From: Pectobacterium aroidearum
Lineage (GTDB): Bacteria; Pseudomonadota; Gammaproteobacteria; Enterobacterales; Enterobacteriaceae
Assembly: GCF_015689195.1 (NCBI RefSeq)
Contig: NZ_CP065044.1
Location: forward strand, 1,736,001 to 1,800,000
Length of the DNA: 64,000 nucleotides
Reading direction: 5' to 3'
Part shown: positions 55,450 through 63,998 of the stretch, piece by piece
Position numbering within the stretch: position 1 is the stretch's first letter
Layout: each line of letters opens with the position of its first letter
Translations under genes and position numbers: made by a program
Notes under the pieces: generated by a model
What the model was told of the DNA's origin: nothing
What the model saw: the letters and a program-made list of their open reading frames with translations, nothing else
Databases searched by the model: none

Positions 55450-56001
55450 GTGTTATTAAAAAATAGAAAATATAGAAAAGGGTTCTCTCTGCTTGAGCTA
55501 ATATTGGTTTTAGGTGTTATTGCCGGGTTGATTGTCAGTGCATTTATGATTTACCCCAAGGCTCAGGCGGCACAGAGTGCAGAGATTGAAGTAAAAAACA
55601 TTACCGCTATCGTGTCTGGGATAAATGCTATTTATGGCTCCAGTACTAATTATACAGGCATCAATGCAAGAACATTAATTGATGCGAAAATCATACCAAA
55701 CCAAATGAGAAATGGAAATACTTATCAAGTGATTAATGTATGGAAAGGACCTGTAAACTTTAGTTATGGGGTGAGTAATTTCTCTATTACATACGGTAAT
55801 GTTCCCTCTGTTGAGTGTGCCAAGTTAGTGTTAGCAACGGCATCTATGTTTTCAACTATATCTGTTGGTGATAATGAGGGTTATGATGAAGAAGGTAATG
55901 AAGTCGGAACCAGTGGTACAGTGAATCAGGGCGTTAAAAATATCGATGAGATCACTAAATATTGTTCTAATGAAAACAATGTTATTACATTTGGTTATTA
56001 A
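55450..56001 (+). CDS. pilS: Type IVB prepilin, PilS-like
   Basis: This 183-residue protein is the major pilin type of thin pili on conjugative elements (R64, PAPI-1, SPI-7). The prepilin-peptidase site is KYRKG|FSLLELILVLG, with glutamate at +5 and a hydrophobic helix behind it. Two cysteines (VECAKL and KYCSNE) can form the C-terminal disulfide. The GTG at 55450 follows AAGGAG by 9 bases; the TTG at 55426 is too early. No assembly ATPase, secretin or platform gene is adjacent. Confidence 0.85.
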   Translation: MLLKNRKYRKGFSLLELILVLGVIAGLIVSAFMIYPKAQAAQSAEIEVKNITAIVSGINAIYGSSTNYTGINARTLIDAKIIPNQMRNGNTYQVINVWKGPVNFSYGVSNFSITYGNVPSVECAKLVLATASMFSTISVGDNEGYDEEGNEVGTSGTVNQGVKNIDEITKYCSNENNVITFGY

Positions 56002-56122
56002 TTGATTATTTTCTTTCTTCTAATAATAAGCTGACATGATAAATAAATAAGTGAACTGATATCTTGACCGATTTTCTATTTTTGCTAATTAACATGTATG
56101 TAAATAAAAAAGGACGATGAAA

Positions 56123-57715
56123 ATGAAAATAACAAATCAAAAAGGGTTTTCCCTATTGGAAATAACATTGGTGTTAGGTATCGGCACAGCAATGGCATTC
56201 ATGAAGTTTCAGGACATGAAAAGCGATCAAGAGAAAGTAGTGGCGAATACCGTTGGTGCTCAAATGAAACAGATGGGGGAGGCGGTTAATCGTTATATCA
56301 GTATTCGTTATGACAAACTTTCAACATTAACTTCAAGCAGCAGCCAGAGCAGTGATCCGGGACCAAGAACCTGTTCTGCTAATGGTTGTGAAATTACGTA
56401 TCAGACGCTGGTGAATGAAGGGCTGTTGCCTGTCAGTTATACCGGAATCAATGCGCAGAAATCATCTTATAAAATCATGTTAAAGCGCGATGGGGGTTCA
56501 CCTAATTACGTTATTAACGGACTGGTTATCACCACGTTGCCGTGGTCAGAAGGGAACCGTGTTCGCTATGACTTATTAGGCCGTGCTATGCAGGCGGCTG
56601 GCATTGATAGTGGTATGACGCAATCCGCAACGGTGGCATCAGGTACGGCTGGTCAATGGACTGAAAACCAAAATAGCTACAGTGGGATTAATGCGGCGGG
56701 ATTATTGGCCTACCGTGTAGGATACGATAGTTCTATGTATTCGGTTTACCTGCGTCGTGATGGAACACTCCCTATGACAGGTGATTTGAATATGGGCGGT
56801 CAAAGTATCAACAACGCCAAAGACATTACCGCATCGGGTGACGTGAACGCGACCTCATTTAATGGCACCTATGGGCGTTTTGCCAAGAACGTCAATGTGT
56901 CTGAGGATTTAAATGTTATTGGGTTTTCCACATTTGGTAAGAACGTATCGATGAACAGTCAGCTTACGGTAAAAAACGGCATCAACTCTGAAAACTACAT
57001 TTCAGCCAAAACCCAGAGCAGCAAACTTCAGATTGGTGGCGGTGGCAGCAGCGATCCGAATATGATCCTGTTGAATGTATCTGGCGGAGCAGGTGATGGC
57101 TACCTTTCCCTGAATGGGAATAACAATTCCTCTGTTAAGCTGGATATCTGGGGAAGCCAGAGAGTGAGAGGCGACCTTACCTTATCGGGTTCAAATGATG
57201 GAAAAACGACAGGGGCCATTTCTGCGTCAGGAAATATTACGGGTAAATATTTGCAGCCTGCTTCAATATCAATTGCGGGTGAGGTTTGTTCGCCTGATGG
57301 TCTGATAAGCAGGGATGAAACAGGCGCGATATTGTCCTGCCAGAATGGGGAATGGAAAGGAACAGGTGGCGGAAGTATCACCCGAACAGCCACTGACAGT
57401 TTACGTTTTCAGTCTACAGGGGATTTTAACTATCTTAATGTGTTTGTGGCGTCAAAATTTTATCCGGCAGATGGTACACACACCGGTTCAGCCACGTTTA
57501 ATGTTCTGGTAGGGGGTAAGACGGTGGGACAAATCACGACCTCCATTACGGTCTGGAAAGCTGGGAGTCGTGGAGATTACTGGGGATATGAAAATACGGG
57601 CGCGACATTGCGTATGTTTACTACCGCAGTAAAGCAGGGCGATGTTGTTCAGGTAGTTATGGCAAGTTCTGGATTTCATAGCAGCAGTGATATCAGCGTT
57701 TCATTATCTCAGTAA
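56123..57715 (+). CDS. pilV: PilV-like minor pilin / tip adhesin
   Basis: This 530-residue protein has a prepilin N-terminus (NQKGFSLLEITLVLGIGTAM) and a long ectodomain of the PilV type, including MTGDLNMGGQSINNAKDI and the domain before the variable tip (GEVCSPDGLISRDETG). PilV binds recipient cells in mating of R64-type plasmids; its C-terminus is usually switched by a shufflon. No shufflon recombinase or obvious 19-bp sites are visible. The start at 56123 follows AAGGA by 8 bases. The motif Y-T/S-G-I-N-A occurs twice here and once in PilS. Confidence 0.85.
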   Translation: MKITNQKGFSLLEITLVLGIGTAMAFMKFQDMKSDQEKVVANTVGAQMKQMGEAVNRYISIRYDKLSTLTSSSSQSSDPGPRTCSANGCEITYQTLVNEGLLPVSYTGINAQKSSYKIMLKRDGGSPNYVINGLVITTLPWSEGNRVRYDLLGRAMQAAGIDSGMTQSATVASGTAGQWTENQNSYSGINAAGLLAYRVGYDSSMYSVYLRRDGTLPMTGDLNMGGQSINNAKDITASGDVNATSFNGTYGRFAKNVNVSEDLNVIGFSTFGKNVSMNSQLTVKNGINSENYISAKTQSSKLQIGGGGSSDPNMILLNVSGGAGDGYLSLNGNNNSSVKLDIWGSQRVRGDLTLSGSNDGKTTGAISASGNITGKYLQPASISIAGEVCSPDGLISRDETGAILSCQNGEWKGTGGGSITRTATDSLRFQSTGDFNYLNVFVASKFYPADGTHTGSATFNVLVGGKTVGQITTSITVWKAGSRGDYWGYENTGATLRMFTTAVKQGDVVQVVMASSGFHSSSDISVSLSQ

Positions 57716-57903
57716 GCGTATGGCGAATAGGGATTTTTTGACAGGTTTATGACTTAATAAGAAATAATATCTGAACCTAAATAAAAATCTTATTCATCAT
57801 CTCTGTATCGATGCCTGATACGGGTTTCGGTATTGAATCATCCATAAAAAGCGCCCAACATTCAGCCCTCAAAGGAATGTTTTACTGTCAAAGGAGAATG
57901 ACA

Positions 57904-59718
57904 ATGCCGGGTGCTGCCCGTCTTAATGATATCGGAAGTGGTCATGACTGTTTCCCTGAAACACCGATAATCGAAGGCAGTTCTGATGTAATTATTAATG
58001 GTCAGCCTGCTGCCCGTCAGGGGGATGTTGTTCTGCTTCATGGTTGTCCCTGTCCCAATGCACCACATGGTGTGCATTCCCGAAAAATAGCAGAAGGTTC
58101 ATCGACCGTCCTTATTAACGGCAAGCCCGCTGCGCGTATTGGGGATGGTATCAATTGTGGTGGTGTCATTGCTTCCGGTAGTGGCAACGTCATCATTGGT
58201 GATACACCCCATCGTTCTCCGGTTCAGGACTGTGCTAAACAGGCAGCATTAACCCGTGCGCCATTGCTGGCGTTAACACCAATGTTGGTCGTCGAGCCTG
58301 TCTTTGCTAAATCCTGCTTACGTGGTGCGGGTTGTACTGATGCGGGAAAGGAAGACGAGCCACAGGGCAACATCGGTGAAATGAGTTTTTATGTCGCTGA
58401 ACCTGTTGAGCAGGCTAATCCCTCGCAAGAAAAATCAGTTGAGGTAAAGCAGTATGCGCAGGCAGCGAAAAAGAAAAATACGTCTTCTGCTGTTTCTTCT
58501 CCTCAGTCATTTGCCGGAAAAAACGAACCATTACCCAATACCCCGCCCGGTGCGATTAACAAGCCTCAGATACCCCCGATGGAGCCGTGGTATAAAACGG
58601 TATTTGATCTGTTAGTGGGTAAAGCGGATGCGGCAATGTTGCCGCCACCTCAACCAGTGGTAATGGCAGGTTCGGCAGCACAGGCGGGTGCGACCGCTGC
58701 TGCGGGTGGCGCTGTAGCGCAGGCCAATCAGGATGCAGCAAAGGCACTGACACATCAGATGAAACGATTTTCTGGTCCATCAATCTGGCAAGGCCAGTTG
58801 CAGATGGCGCAGAGTTTTTTGCTGATGGGGGCGCTGATTCAGGATCTCCTGAAGGGTGAGAAAGCAGACTTACTGACACCTGAAAAGTTATTGGAGGTAG
58901 CGAAGAAACAGGGAACGGTGCCCAGCCGTGTGCGTTATCAGTGGGTGGAAGATGAGGAAACGGGCAGGCTGAAGGCGGTTGGCTACCACACCAGTATGGA
59001 AAGTGGTCGTGAGCAGGTTCGCGTCAGATTACTGAAACATGATTTCCCCAATAACCGTTACGAGTTCTGGGAAGAGAGCGCAACCGGACCAACGATTCTA
59101 TGGACACCGGATAATCCGGGTATCGAATTACCCACGGATACGGCACATGGTGAACAGCCTGTTATTCCGTCAGCAGTGCCGGGATTTGAAATTCCAGAGA
59201 TGGATGATGTCAGTATTCTTGCGACACCAATGCCGGACGAGAAGGATTTTCGGGATTACATTCTGGTGTTCCCTGAGAATGCGTTTCCACCGATTTATAT
59301 TTATTTGAGTAAGCCCCCGGTTGAGTTTTTAGAAGTCGAGCTTTACAGTGATTTTGAAGGCAGATCACGGCAGGGGGAATATCAAGTTGACCACATGCCT
59401 TCGGCTGCAGCTGTAAAAGCTCACTACAAACGTTTGCATCCAGAGCTTGGACCAAAGGAGCTGAAAAAACTGTCTAAAAGGGTTGCTGCCATTGCTGTCC
59501 CTACTGGCGTCCATCAAAAAAATAGTGAAACATACGGTGGTCGAAATACGCCAGAAAAAGTCGAAGCAGATAGTCATGATCTTCGCTCTGCTACTGACAG
59601 TAACTTTGATGCGGAAAAGCAGGCGCTTAAAGAACATGGCGCAACGGAAGAGCAATTAGAAGAAGCAAGAGCAAAATTGCACCAACTAAATGAAAGTGTG
59701 GGGTTGTACAAAAAATGA
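57904..59718 (+). CDS. PAAR-domain S-type-pyocin-like nuclease toxin
   Basis: This 604-residue toxin has two PAAR halves at residues 1-95 (EGSSDVIINGQPAARQGD and EGSSTVLINGKPAARIGD), a proline-rich linker, an S-type pyocin domain at about 335-425 (VRYQWVEDEETGRLKAVGYH, TLWTPDNPG-like region ILWTPDNPG) and a C-terminal nuclease at about 475-604 with QGEYQVDHMPS and VPTGVHQKNSETYGGRNT, an HNH/endonuclease-VII-like pattern. PAAR indicates delivery on the tip of a type VI secretion needle. AAGGAG stands 7 bases before the start at 57904. Its end overlaps the immunity gene by ATGA. Confidence 0.88.
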   Translation: MPGAARLNDIGSGHDCFPETPIIEGSSDVIINGQPAARQGDVVLLHGCPCPNAPHGVHSRKIAEGSSTVLINGKPAARIGDGINCGGVIASGSGNVIIGDTPHRSPVQDCAKQAALTRAPLLALTPMLVVEPVFAKSCLRGAGCTDAGKEDEPQGNIGEMSFYVAEPVEQANPSQEKSVEVKQYAQAAKKKNTSSAVSSPQSFAGKNEPLPNTPPGAINKPQIPPMEPWYKTVFDLLVGKADAAMLPPPQPVVMAGSAAQAGATAAAGGAVAQANQDAAKALTHQMKRFSGPSIWQGQLQMAQSFLLMGALIQDLLKGEKADLLTPEKLLEVAKKQGTVPSRVRYQWVEDEETGRLKAVGYHTSMESGREQVRVRLLKHDFPNNRYEFWEESATGPTILWTPDNPGIELPTDTAHGEQPVIPSAVPGFEIPEMDDVSILATPMPDEKDFRDYILVFPENAFPPIYIYLSKPPVEFLEVELYSDFEGRSRQGEYQVDHMPSAAAVKAHYKRLHPELGPKELKKLSKRVAAIAVPTGVHQKNSETYGGRNTPEKVEADSHDLRSATDSNFDAEKQALKEHGATEEQLEEARAKLHQLNESVGLYKK

Positions 59719-60182
59719 CTGTGAATGTTGAAGCATTATTTAATCGAATAGGTAAAACTTACCAAGAGATCTTTGATGAAGGATTGATTCCTTATAAAAC
59801 TAAGCCTAAAGGGGATTCAGGCGATCCTGTATTAGATTTAGATATGGTCAAAGAATCTGTTTACTTAGCTTTTCATCGCTCATCGAGAAAATTGTTTTGT
59901 GTGACACTTACACTCTTTGATGAAGACAGGCCAACACAGCAATTCCCAAATGAGCTTCCTCTTCCTTTTAAGAAGGAAATGAGCATCGACTGGATGCATG
60001 AAAAATTCGGCATTCCTGAGAAAACCATCCCTTCCAAGGTTATTGGAGGTCTTCAGTTTGGAATGAAAGAAAAGTATAAGTTAGATGGTTTTCATATACC
60101 TTTAGCAATGCAGATAGCTTATACCGAGAAAAATACTGTTGAATCAATAACAGTTATGCCAACAGAAGAAATGAAGTGGTAA
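59715..60182 (+). CDS. Immunity protein for the PAAR toxin (DUF6392-like)
   Basis: This 155-residue cytoplasmic protein starts within the toxin stop (ATGA), the usual tight coupling of toxin and immunity genes. It has no signal peptide, fitting protection against a nuclease in the cytoplasm. The sequence (WMHEKFGIPEKTIPSKVIGG) recalls the DUF6392 family that follows S-type pyocin-like toxins; this is from memory. A terminator follows. Confidence 0.8.
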   Translation: MTVNVEALFNRIGKTYQEIFDEGLIPYKTKPKGDSGDPVLDLDMVKESVYLAFHRSSRKLFCVTLTLFDEDRPTQQFPNELPLPFKKEMSIDWMHEKFGIPEKTIPSKVIGGLQFGMKEKYKLDGFHIPLAMQIAYTEKNTVESITVMPTEEMKW

Positions 60183-60211
60183 TTACACAAATTAAATTAC
60201 GATCTCGGAAT

Positions 60212-60237
60212 AGCAGCACAACGACCTGTGTGCTGCT
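60212..60237. terminator. Stem-loop after the immunity gene
   Basis: AGCAGCACA at 60212-60220 and TGTGCTGCT at 60229-60237 form a perfect 9-bp stem with an 8-base loop between the convergent immunity and 61-residue-protein genes. Confidence 0.65.
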
Positions 60238-60252
60238 CAACTTACCACACAA

Positions 60253-60438
60253 TTAAAGCTGTTCTACTGGAATCACTTCTGGCGTATGAAAAGTACGAAA
60301 TAACAGATCAATCCGTTCACACAAAACAAAGATCAAAATCTCTTTTGCCTTGGGTTCATCCAGTTCAACAACGGCGTAAATTAATGCCCGACACTGATCG
60401 ATGATTTCTTCCAGTTCCAGTGGGGTGTTATCGAACAT
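60253..60438 (-). CDS. Small acidic protein of unknown function (61 aa)
   Basis: MFDNTPLELEEIIDQCRALI begins a helical, acidic 61-residue protein. GCGGGGG precedes the start at 60438, while the longer frame to 60474 has no such signal. No family was recognised. Small proteins of this type are common on enterobacterial islands. Confidence 0.5.
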   Translation of the reverse strand: MFDNTPLELEEIIDQCRALIYAVVELDEPKAKEILIFVLCERIDLLFRTFHTPEVIPVEQL

Positions 60439-60919
60439 GATAAGCCCCCGCTGCTGGATGTTGATATGTGGCAAAAAAAGCAGTAGCCAGATGCAGATTT
60501 TCAGGAAGGGAATAGGTAAACTGACAGACAGCCATAGCGTTACTCCGTATAACGTTGAGGTTAGCCCTTGTCTGGTATCGCAAGTACCTTTCAGGGGCGA
60601 AACAGGTGTTCAGGTGGTCTTTTGTCAAGTCTCGTACCTGATTCGCTGCAATGTAAGGCTAGGGCTGCTGCTAGTCAATTGCTAAACGCGATACTGGAAA
60701 ATTCACTGGTGGCAAGTCTCCAACTTTTTAGAACCGCATAGCTCCATAACTAAGTTAGCAGTTGGATGACGATGCTGTGAATATGGACTGCTCTAAGGAG
60801 TTGACACGGTAGGAACTGATGAAGCAAGTGATTATGCTAAAAGATTAACCCTTAAATTATGATTTTAAAATTTGTTATTCGCATGGGTTTGACTATATCT
60901 ATAAAAAATAGAGGAAATA
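60439..60919. other. Non-coding region between island modules
   Basis: These 481 bases precede the FRG gene and follow (on the minus strand) the 61-residue-protein gene. Short frames here have no support. The last 80 bases, next to the FRG start, are very AT-rich and likely carry its promoter. Confidence 0.5.
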
Positions 60920-61663
60920 ATGTCATCAAACGAATCGAATACTACATCATATAACATTAGCAGTCTTGAACATCTCCATGCGATTTTCAGAGCATATAGA
61001 CCACACAATGGATTTGGTGTTGTATATCGTGGTCAGGCTGATTGTCATTGGAAGTTGCTGCCAAAAGCTGGAAGGCAGGAGTATCTACTACCTGATGATC
61101 GCGATTTAGGGGTATTTAAGGACTGGTTGGATCGGGCTATAGCCTATGAAAATGTCCCGAATTATTTCATTGAGCAACTCGCTCTTGCACAACATCATGG
61201 CTTGGCTACTCGATTACTAGATTGGACTATTAATCCGCTTATTGCATGTTATTTTGCTTGTTGTTCCTATCCCGATAAAGATGGGGTTATTTACATACTT
61301 GAATTGCCAGAAATTTTTGCCACAGTCGATTTGTCAATGGAAATTTTAAAAGAATGCAGTGGAGTTATTTCTTATAGACCAAGACAATTTTCACCTCGGG
61401 TTTTAAATCAAGGAGGAGTTTTTACTATTCACAATCCTCCAGATAAGACTATAGATATTGGGCCGGGAAGAATCGCTTTAGATATGCCTAATTTAGTACA
61501 AGTAACACTGTGTAAAAAATTAAAGAATGATATTCTTGAAATGCTTTCTGATTATGGAATTGATGAACGTTATATTTATCCTGATTTAGATGGGTTATCG
61601 AGAAGTTTAAATTACTCAATGATTAAAATGGTAAGGCAAAGAACTCAAAGAATTGATGTTTAA
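60920..61663 (+). CDS. FRG-domain protein
   Basis: This 247-residue protein has the two conserved FRG segments: VVYRGQADCHWKLLPKAGR at about residues 35-53 and LAQHHGLATRLLDWTINPLI at about 89-108, followed by YFAC. FRG domains occur in bacterial conflict and defence loci; their activity is not established. No other domain fits in the length. GAGG precedes the start. The next gene follows after 31 bases on the same strand, and both are AT-rich, suggesting a two-gene operon recently acquired. Confidence 0.87.
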   Translation: MSSNESNTTSYNISSLEHLHAIFRAYRPHNGFGVVYRGQADCHWKLLPKAGRQEYLLPDDRDLGVFKDWLDRAIAYENVPNYFIEQLALAQHHGLATRLLDWTINPLIACYFACCSYPDKDGVIYILELPEIFATVDLSMEILKECSGVISYRPRQFSPRVLNQGGVFTIHNPPDKTIDIGPGRIALDMPNLVQVTLCKKLKNDILEMLSDYGIDERYIYPDLDGLSRSLNYSMIKMVRQRTQRIDV

Positions 61664-61694
61664 ATGTTAAATTTTTAAATAATGGGATGATATT

Positions 61695-62615
61695 ATGAGG
61701 GTTTATAAATATTTAAATTCTGATGGTTTTTCAAGATTTTTAAATGCACCTCTTCTAAGAATTAGCAACAATAATTGCCTTAATGATCCATTTGAATATG
61801 TGTTAACTAGTAAAGACGTCTCAAGTGTGTTTGAGGTTCTGAGGGCTGTTTCTGAAGATTCGCATATACGCTCTTTCTATTCTACATTTAAGGGACATGG
61901 CATAATTTCATTAACTGAAACGAAAGATAATTTACTCATGTGGAGCCATTATGCGGAAGAGCATAAAGGTGCAGTATTTGGATTTGATTTTAATGACCCT
62001 AATGATATTTTCTTACATAAAGGCAACAATGAAAAAATAATTCCATCTAAAGTTTATTATAGGAAACTTAGAGGGTATGAGGGAGAGATAAATAAAAACA
62101 ATATTAAAGATGTTTTGTTGCATTACTTATCAGTAAAGTCTGATGAGTGGAGTTATGAAAAAGAGTTTAGATTTATAGTCCCTTATGATTGCGCTGATGT
62201 TATTATAATGAACAATAAAAAACCATTGTATGAGAGAATAATATCTGACATGGGGGTCCCTGATCAAAATATTATTCAGTGTGAAGATATTTCAATTATT
62301 GATGTGCGCAGGCAAGAGATAAATGATATAGGCCTTCTTGCTGCATGGACCTTATCATATGAAATTGATGCTATGTTTTTTAAAGTAGTAGACGCGGCAG
62401 CGATTAAAGAGTGCTATATAGGATGCAGAGTCAATACTTCAAATTTATTTGATGTTTGCAATGACATTATAATTGATCCTAGGCTTAGAGAAAATTTTCT
62501 TTCTTCTGAACTTGGCGTTCTTAGGAATTTTTATAAGTCTGAGATTAATAATGAAAGATTCGAATTAAATTTCAAATTATGTGAAGGAACATTTCTAGAG
62601 AGTGCCCTTTCCTAG
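61695..62615 (+). CDS. DUF2971-domain protein
   Basis: This 306-residue protein carries the DUF2971 signature pieces: LNDPFEYV near residue 31, SLTETKDNLLMWSHYAEEHK at about 73-92 followed by GAVFGFDF, and SYEKEFRFIV at about 152-162. The function of the family is unknown. It is downstream of the FRG gene in the same operon; hairpins follow at 62612-62632 and 62648-62668. The C-terminal 90 residues (beyond about 215) do not resemble anything I know. Confidence 0.85.
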   Translation: MRVYKYLNSDGFSRFLNAPLLRISNNNCLNDPFEYVLTSKDVSSVFEVLRAVSEDSHIRSFYSTFKGHGIISLTETKDNLLMWSHYAEEHKGAVFGFDFNDPNDIFLHKGNNEKIIPSKVYYRKLRGYEGEINKNNIKDVLLHYLSVKSDEWSYEKEFRFIVPYDCADVIIMNNKKPLYERIISDMGVPDQNIIQCEDISIIDVRRQEINDIGLLAAWTLSYEIDAMFFKVVDAAAIKECYIGCRVNTSNLFDVCNDIIIDPRLRENFLSSELGVLRNFYKSEINNERFELNFKLCEGTFLESALS

Positions 62616-62647
62616 AGAAATGCTATTTCTAGCAAAATGGTTTTGCT

Positions 62648-62668
62648 TAGGCCTCTTTCAGGGGCCTA
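62648..62668 (+). terminator. Stem-loop after the DUF2971 gene
   Basis: TAGGCC at 62648-62653 and GGCCTA at 62663-62668 form a 6-bp stem. A second short hairpin, TAGAGAAAT against ATTTCTA, lies just before it at 62613-62631. Confidence 0.45.
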
Positions 62669-62823
62669 GAGAGCTTATTACTCGACTGTAGCTGTTGAAC
62701 AAAAAGTATAAAAACCTTTTCGATGTCGATGTAGTTAGGTGAAGTATTCCGGCATGGTTTTTCTTCAGGTTATAGTTTTTCAGGAACATCGATTCCTCTC
62801 AAGGGGTTCATTATGTTTTCCTA

Positions 62824-62885
62824 CCGCCTTATTAGTTTTATCAATAGGGGGATACATATCCAACATAAGGCGGGGTTAAAACTAA
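62824..62885. repeat. Two interleaved inverted repeats beside the integrase gene
   Basis: CCGCCTTAT (62824-62832) pairs with ATAAGGCGG (62865-62873), and TTAGTTTTA (62832-62840) pairs with TAAAACTAA (62877-62885). The arms are ordered a-b-a'-b', so the two stems exclude each other in a simple fold or form a pseudoknot. The end is 3 bases from the integrase stop. Confidence 0.6.
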
Positions 62886-62888
62886 TTT

Positions 62889-63998
62889 TTATCGCCCAAA
62901 CTCAAACGGCCTCACCATACCGTTGCTGTTAGCATCCAGAAAATCAGCCCACCATTGCAACATGAGGCGGCGTTGTTCAAGGTGTTTGGCCTTATGGGTG
63001 TAGGCAGCACGAACGTTGTTCTTTTCCATGTGGCTCATCTGAAGTTCAACCACATCTTCAGGCCAGATACCCGATTCAATTAAGGCACTACACGCCAGCG
63101 TTCGGAAACCATGACCGCACAGATCGGTTTTGGTGTCATAGCCCATTTTTCGCAGTGCTTTGTTGATGGTATTTTCACTCATCGGTTTCATCGCATCATA
63201 ACAGCCAGTCAGGATAAAGCCGTCATCACCGTTAACGTCATAGGTGAGGTCTTTAAGCTCTTCCAAAATTGCCAACGCTTGATCGCATAGAGGAACATAG
63301 TGTTTTCTGCGCATTTTTGCACCACGGCCTGAATGCTTGATCCCGTCAATGGCTTCACGTTGTTCAGGGATAACCCACAAAGCGCTTTTGAAATCGATCT
63401 CTGACCAACGGGCAAAGCGCAGTTCACTTGAACGGACAAAAATTAGCAGATTGAGTTTTATCGCTAATTGGGTCAGCCTGCTACGGCCTTTATAGGCTTC
63501 AATACGTTCCAATAGTGTAGGTATCTCTTCCAGTTCGATAGCGGGACGGTGTTCCGTTTGCGGCTTCTGAACAGCACCTTCCAAATCATAGGCAGGATTG
63601 AAACGGATCATCTTTTGCTGGACGGCATAACGCATGATGGCGGTAGCGTACTGTTTCACTCGCATGGCGATTTCCAGATAACCCAGCTTCTCTATCTTTT
63701 TGATGGGAACCAGCAGATCGCTGGTATCCAGCTCAGCAATATCTTTTTCACCAATATCAGGGAACAGGTAAGTTTCGAGTCGTGTCCATACAGAACGCTG
63801 ATAATCGTCCGACCATGTGGTTTTGGTGGCAAACCAACTTTTGGCAACAGTTTTGAAAGCGCAGGTGTTGTTACGTCGCTCTTGAACGATTTTGTTGTCA
63901 GCCTGTTTTTTGGCGCTGGGGTCTACTCCAGCCGCTAACAGCTTTTTTGCTTCATCTCGTCGTTGTCTGGCATCAGCCAGAGAAACAGCAGGGTAGAC
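62889..63998 (-). CDS. P4-family tyrosine integrase (5' end outside window)
   Basis: The frame is open to the right edge, giving at least 369 residues; the first ones (YPAVSLADARQRRDEAKKLL) match the end of the DUF4102 domain of P4-type integrases. The catalytic domain has FVRSSELRFARW (arginine I), HGFRTLACSAL (His-x-x-Arg) and MSHMEKNNVRAAYTH with the nucleophile tyrosine. Its 5' end points away from the island, so the attachment site, often a tRNA gene, should lie just beyond the window. An excisionase gene was not seen. Confidence 0.93.
   Translation of the reverse strand, partial: VYPAVSLADARQRRDEAKKLLAAGVDPSAKKQADNKIVQERRNNTCAFKTVAKSWFATKTTWSDDYQRSVWTRLETYLFPDIGEKDIAELDTSDLLVPIKKIEKLGYLEIAMRVKQYATAIMRYAVQQKMIRFNPAYDLEGAVQKPQTEHRPAIELEEIPTLLERIEAYKGRSRLTQLAIKLNLLIFVRSSELRFARWSEIDFKSALWVIPEQREAIDGIKHSGRGAKMRRKHYVPLCDQALAILEELKDLTYDVNGDDGFILTGCYDAMKPMSENTINKALRKMGYDTKTDLCGHGFRTLACSALIESGIWPEDVVELQMSHMEKNNVRAAYTHKAKHLEQRRLMLQWWADFLDANSNGMVRPFEFGR

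Noticed and set aside
57200-57715. Shufflon recombination sites in the pilV 3' end
   Set aside because: I looked for repeated 19-bp sites near the variable tip and found none; no Rci-type recombinase is adjacent.
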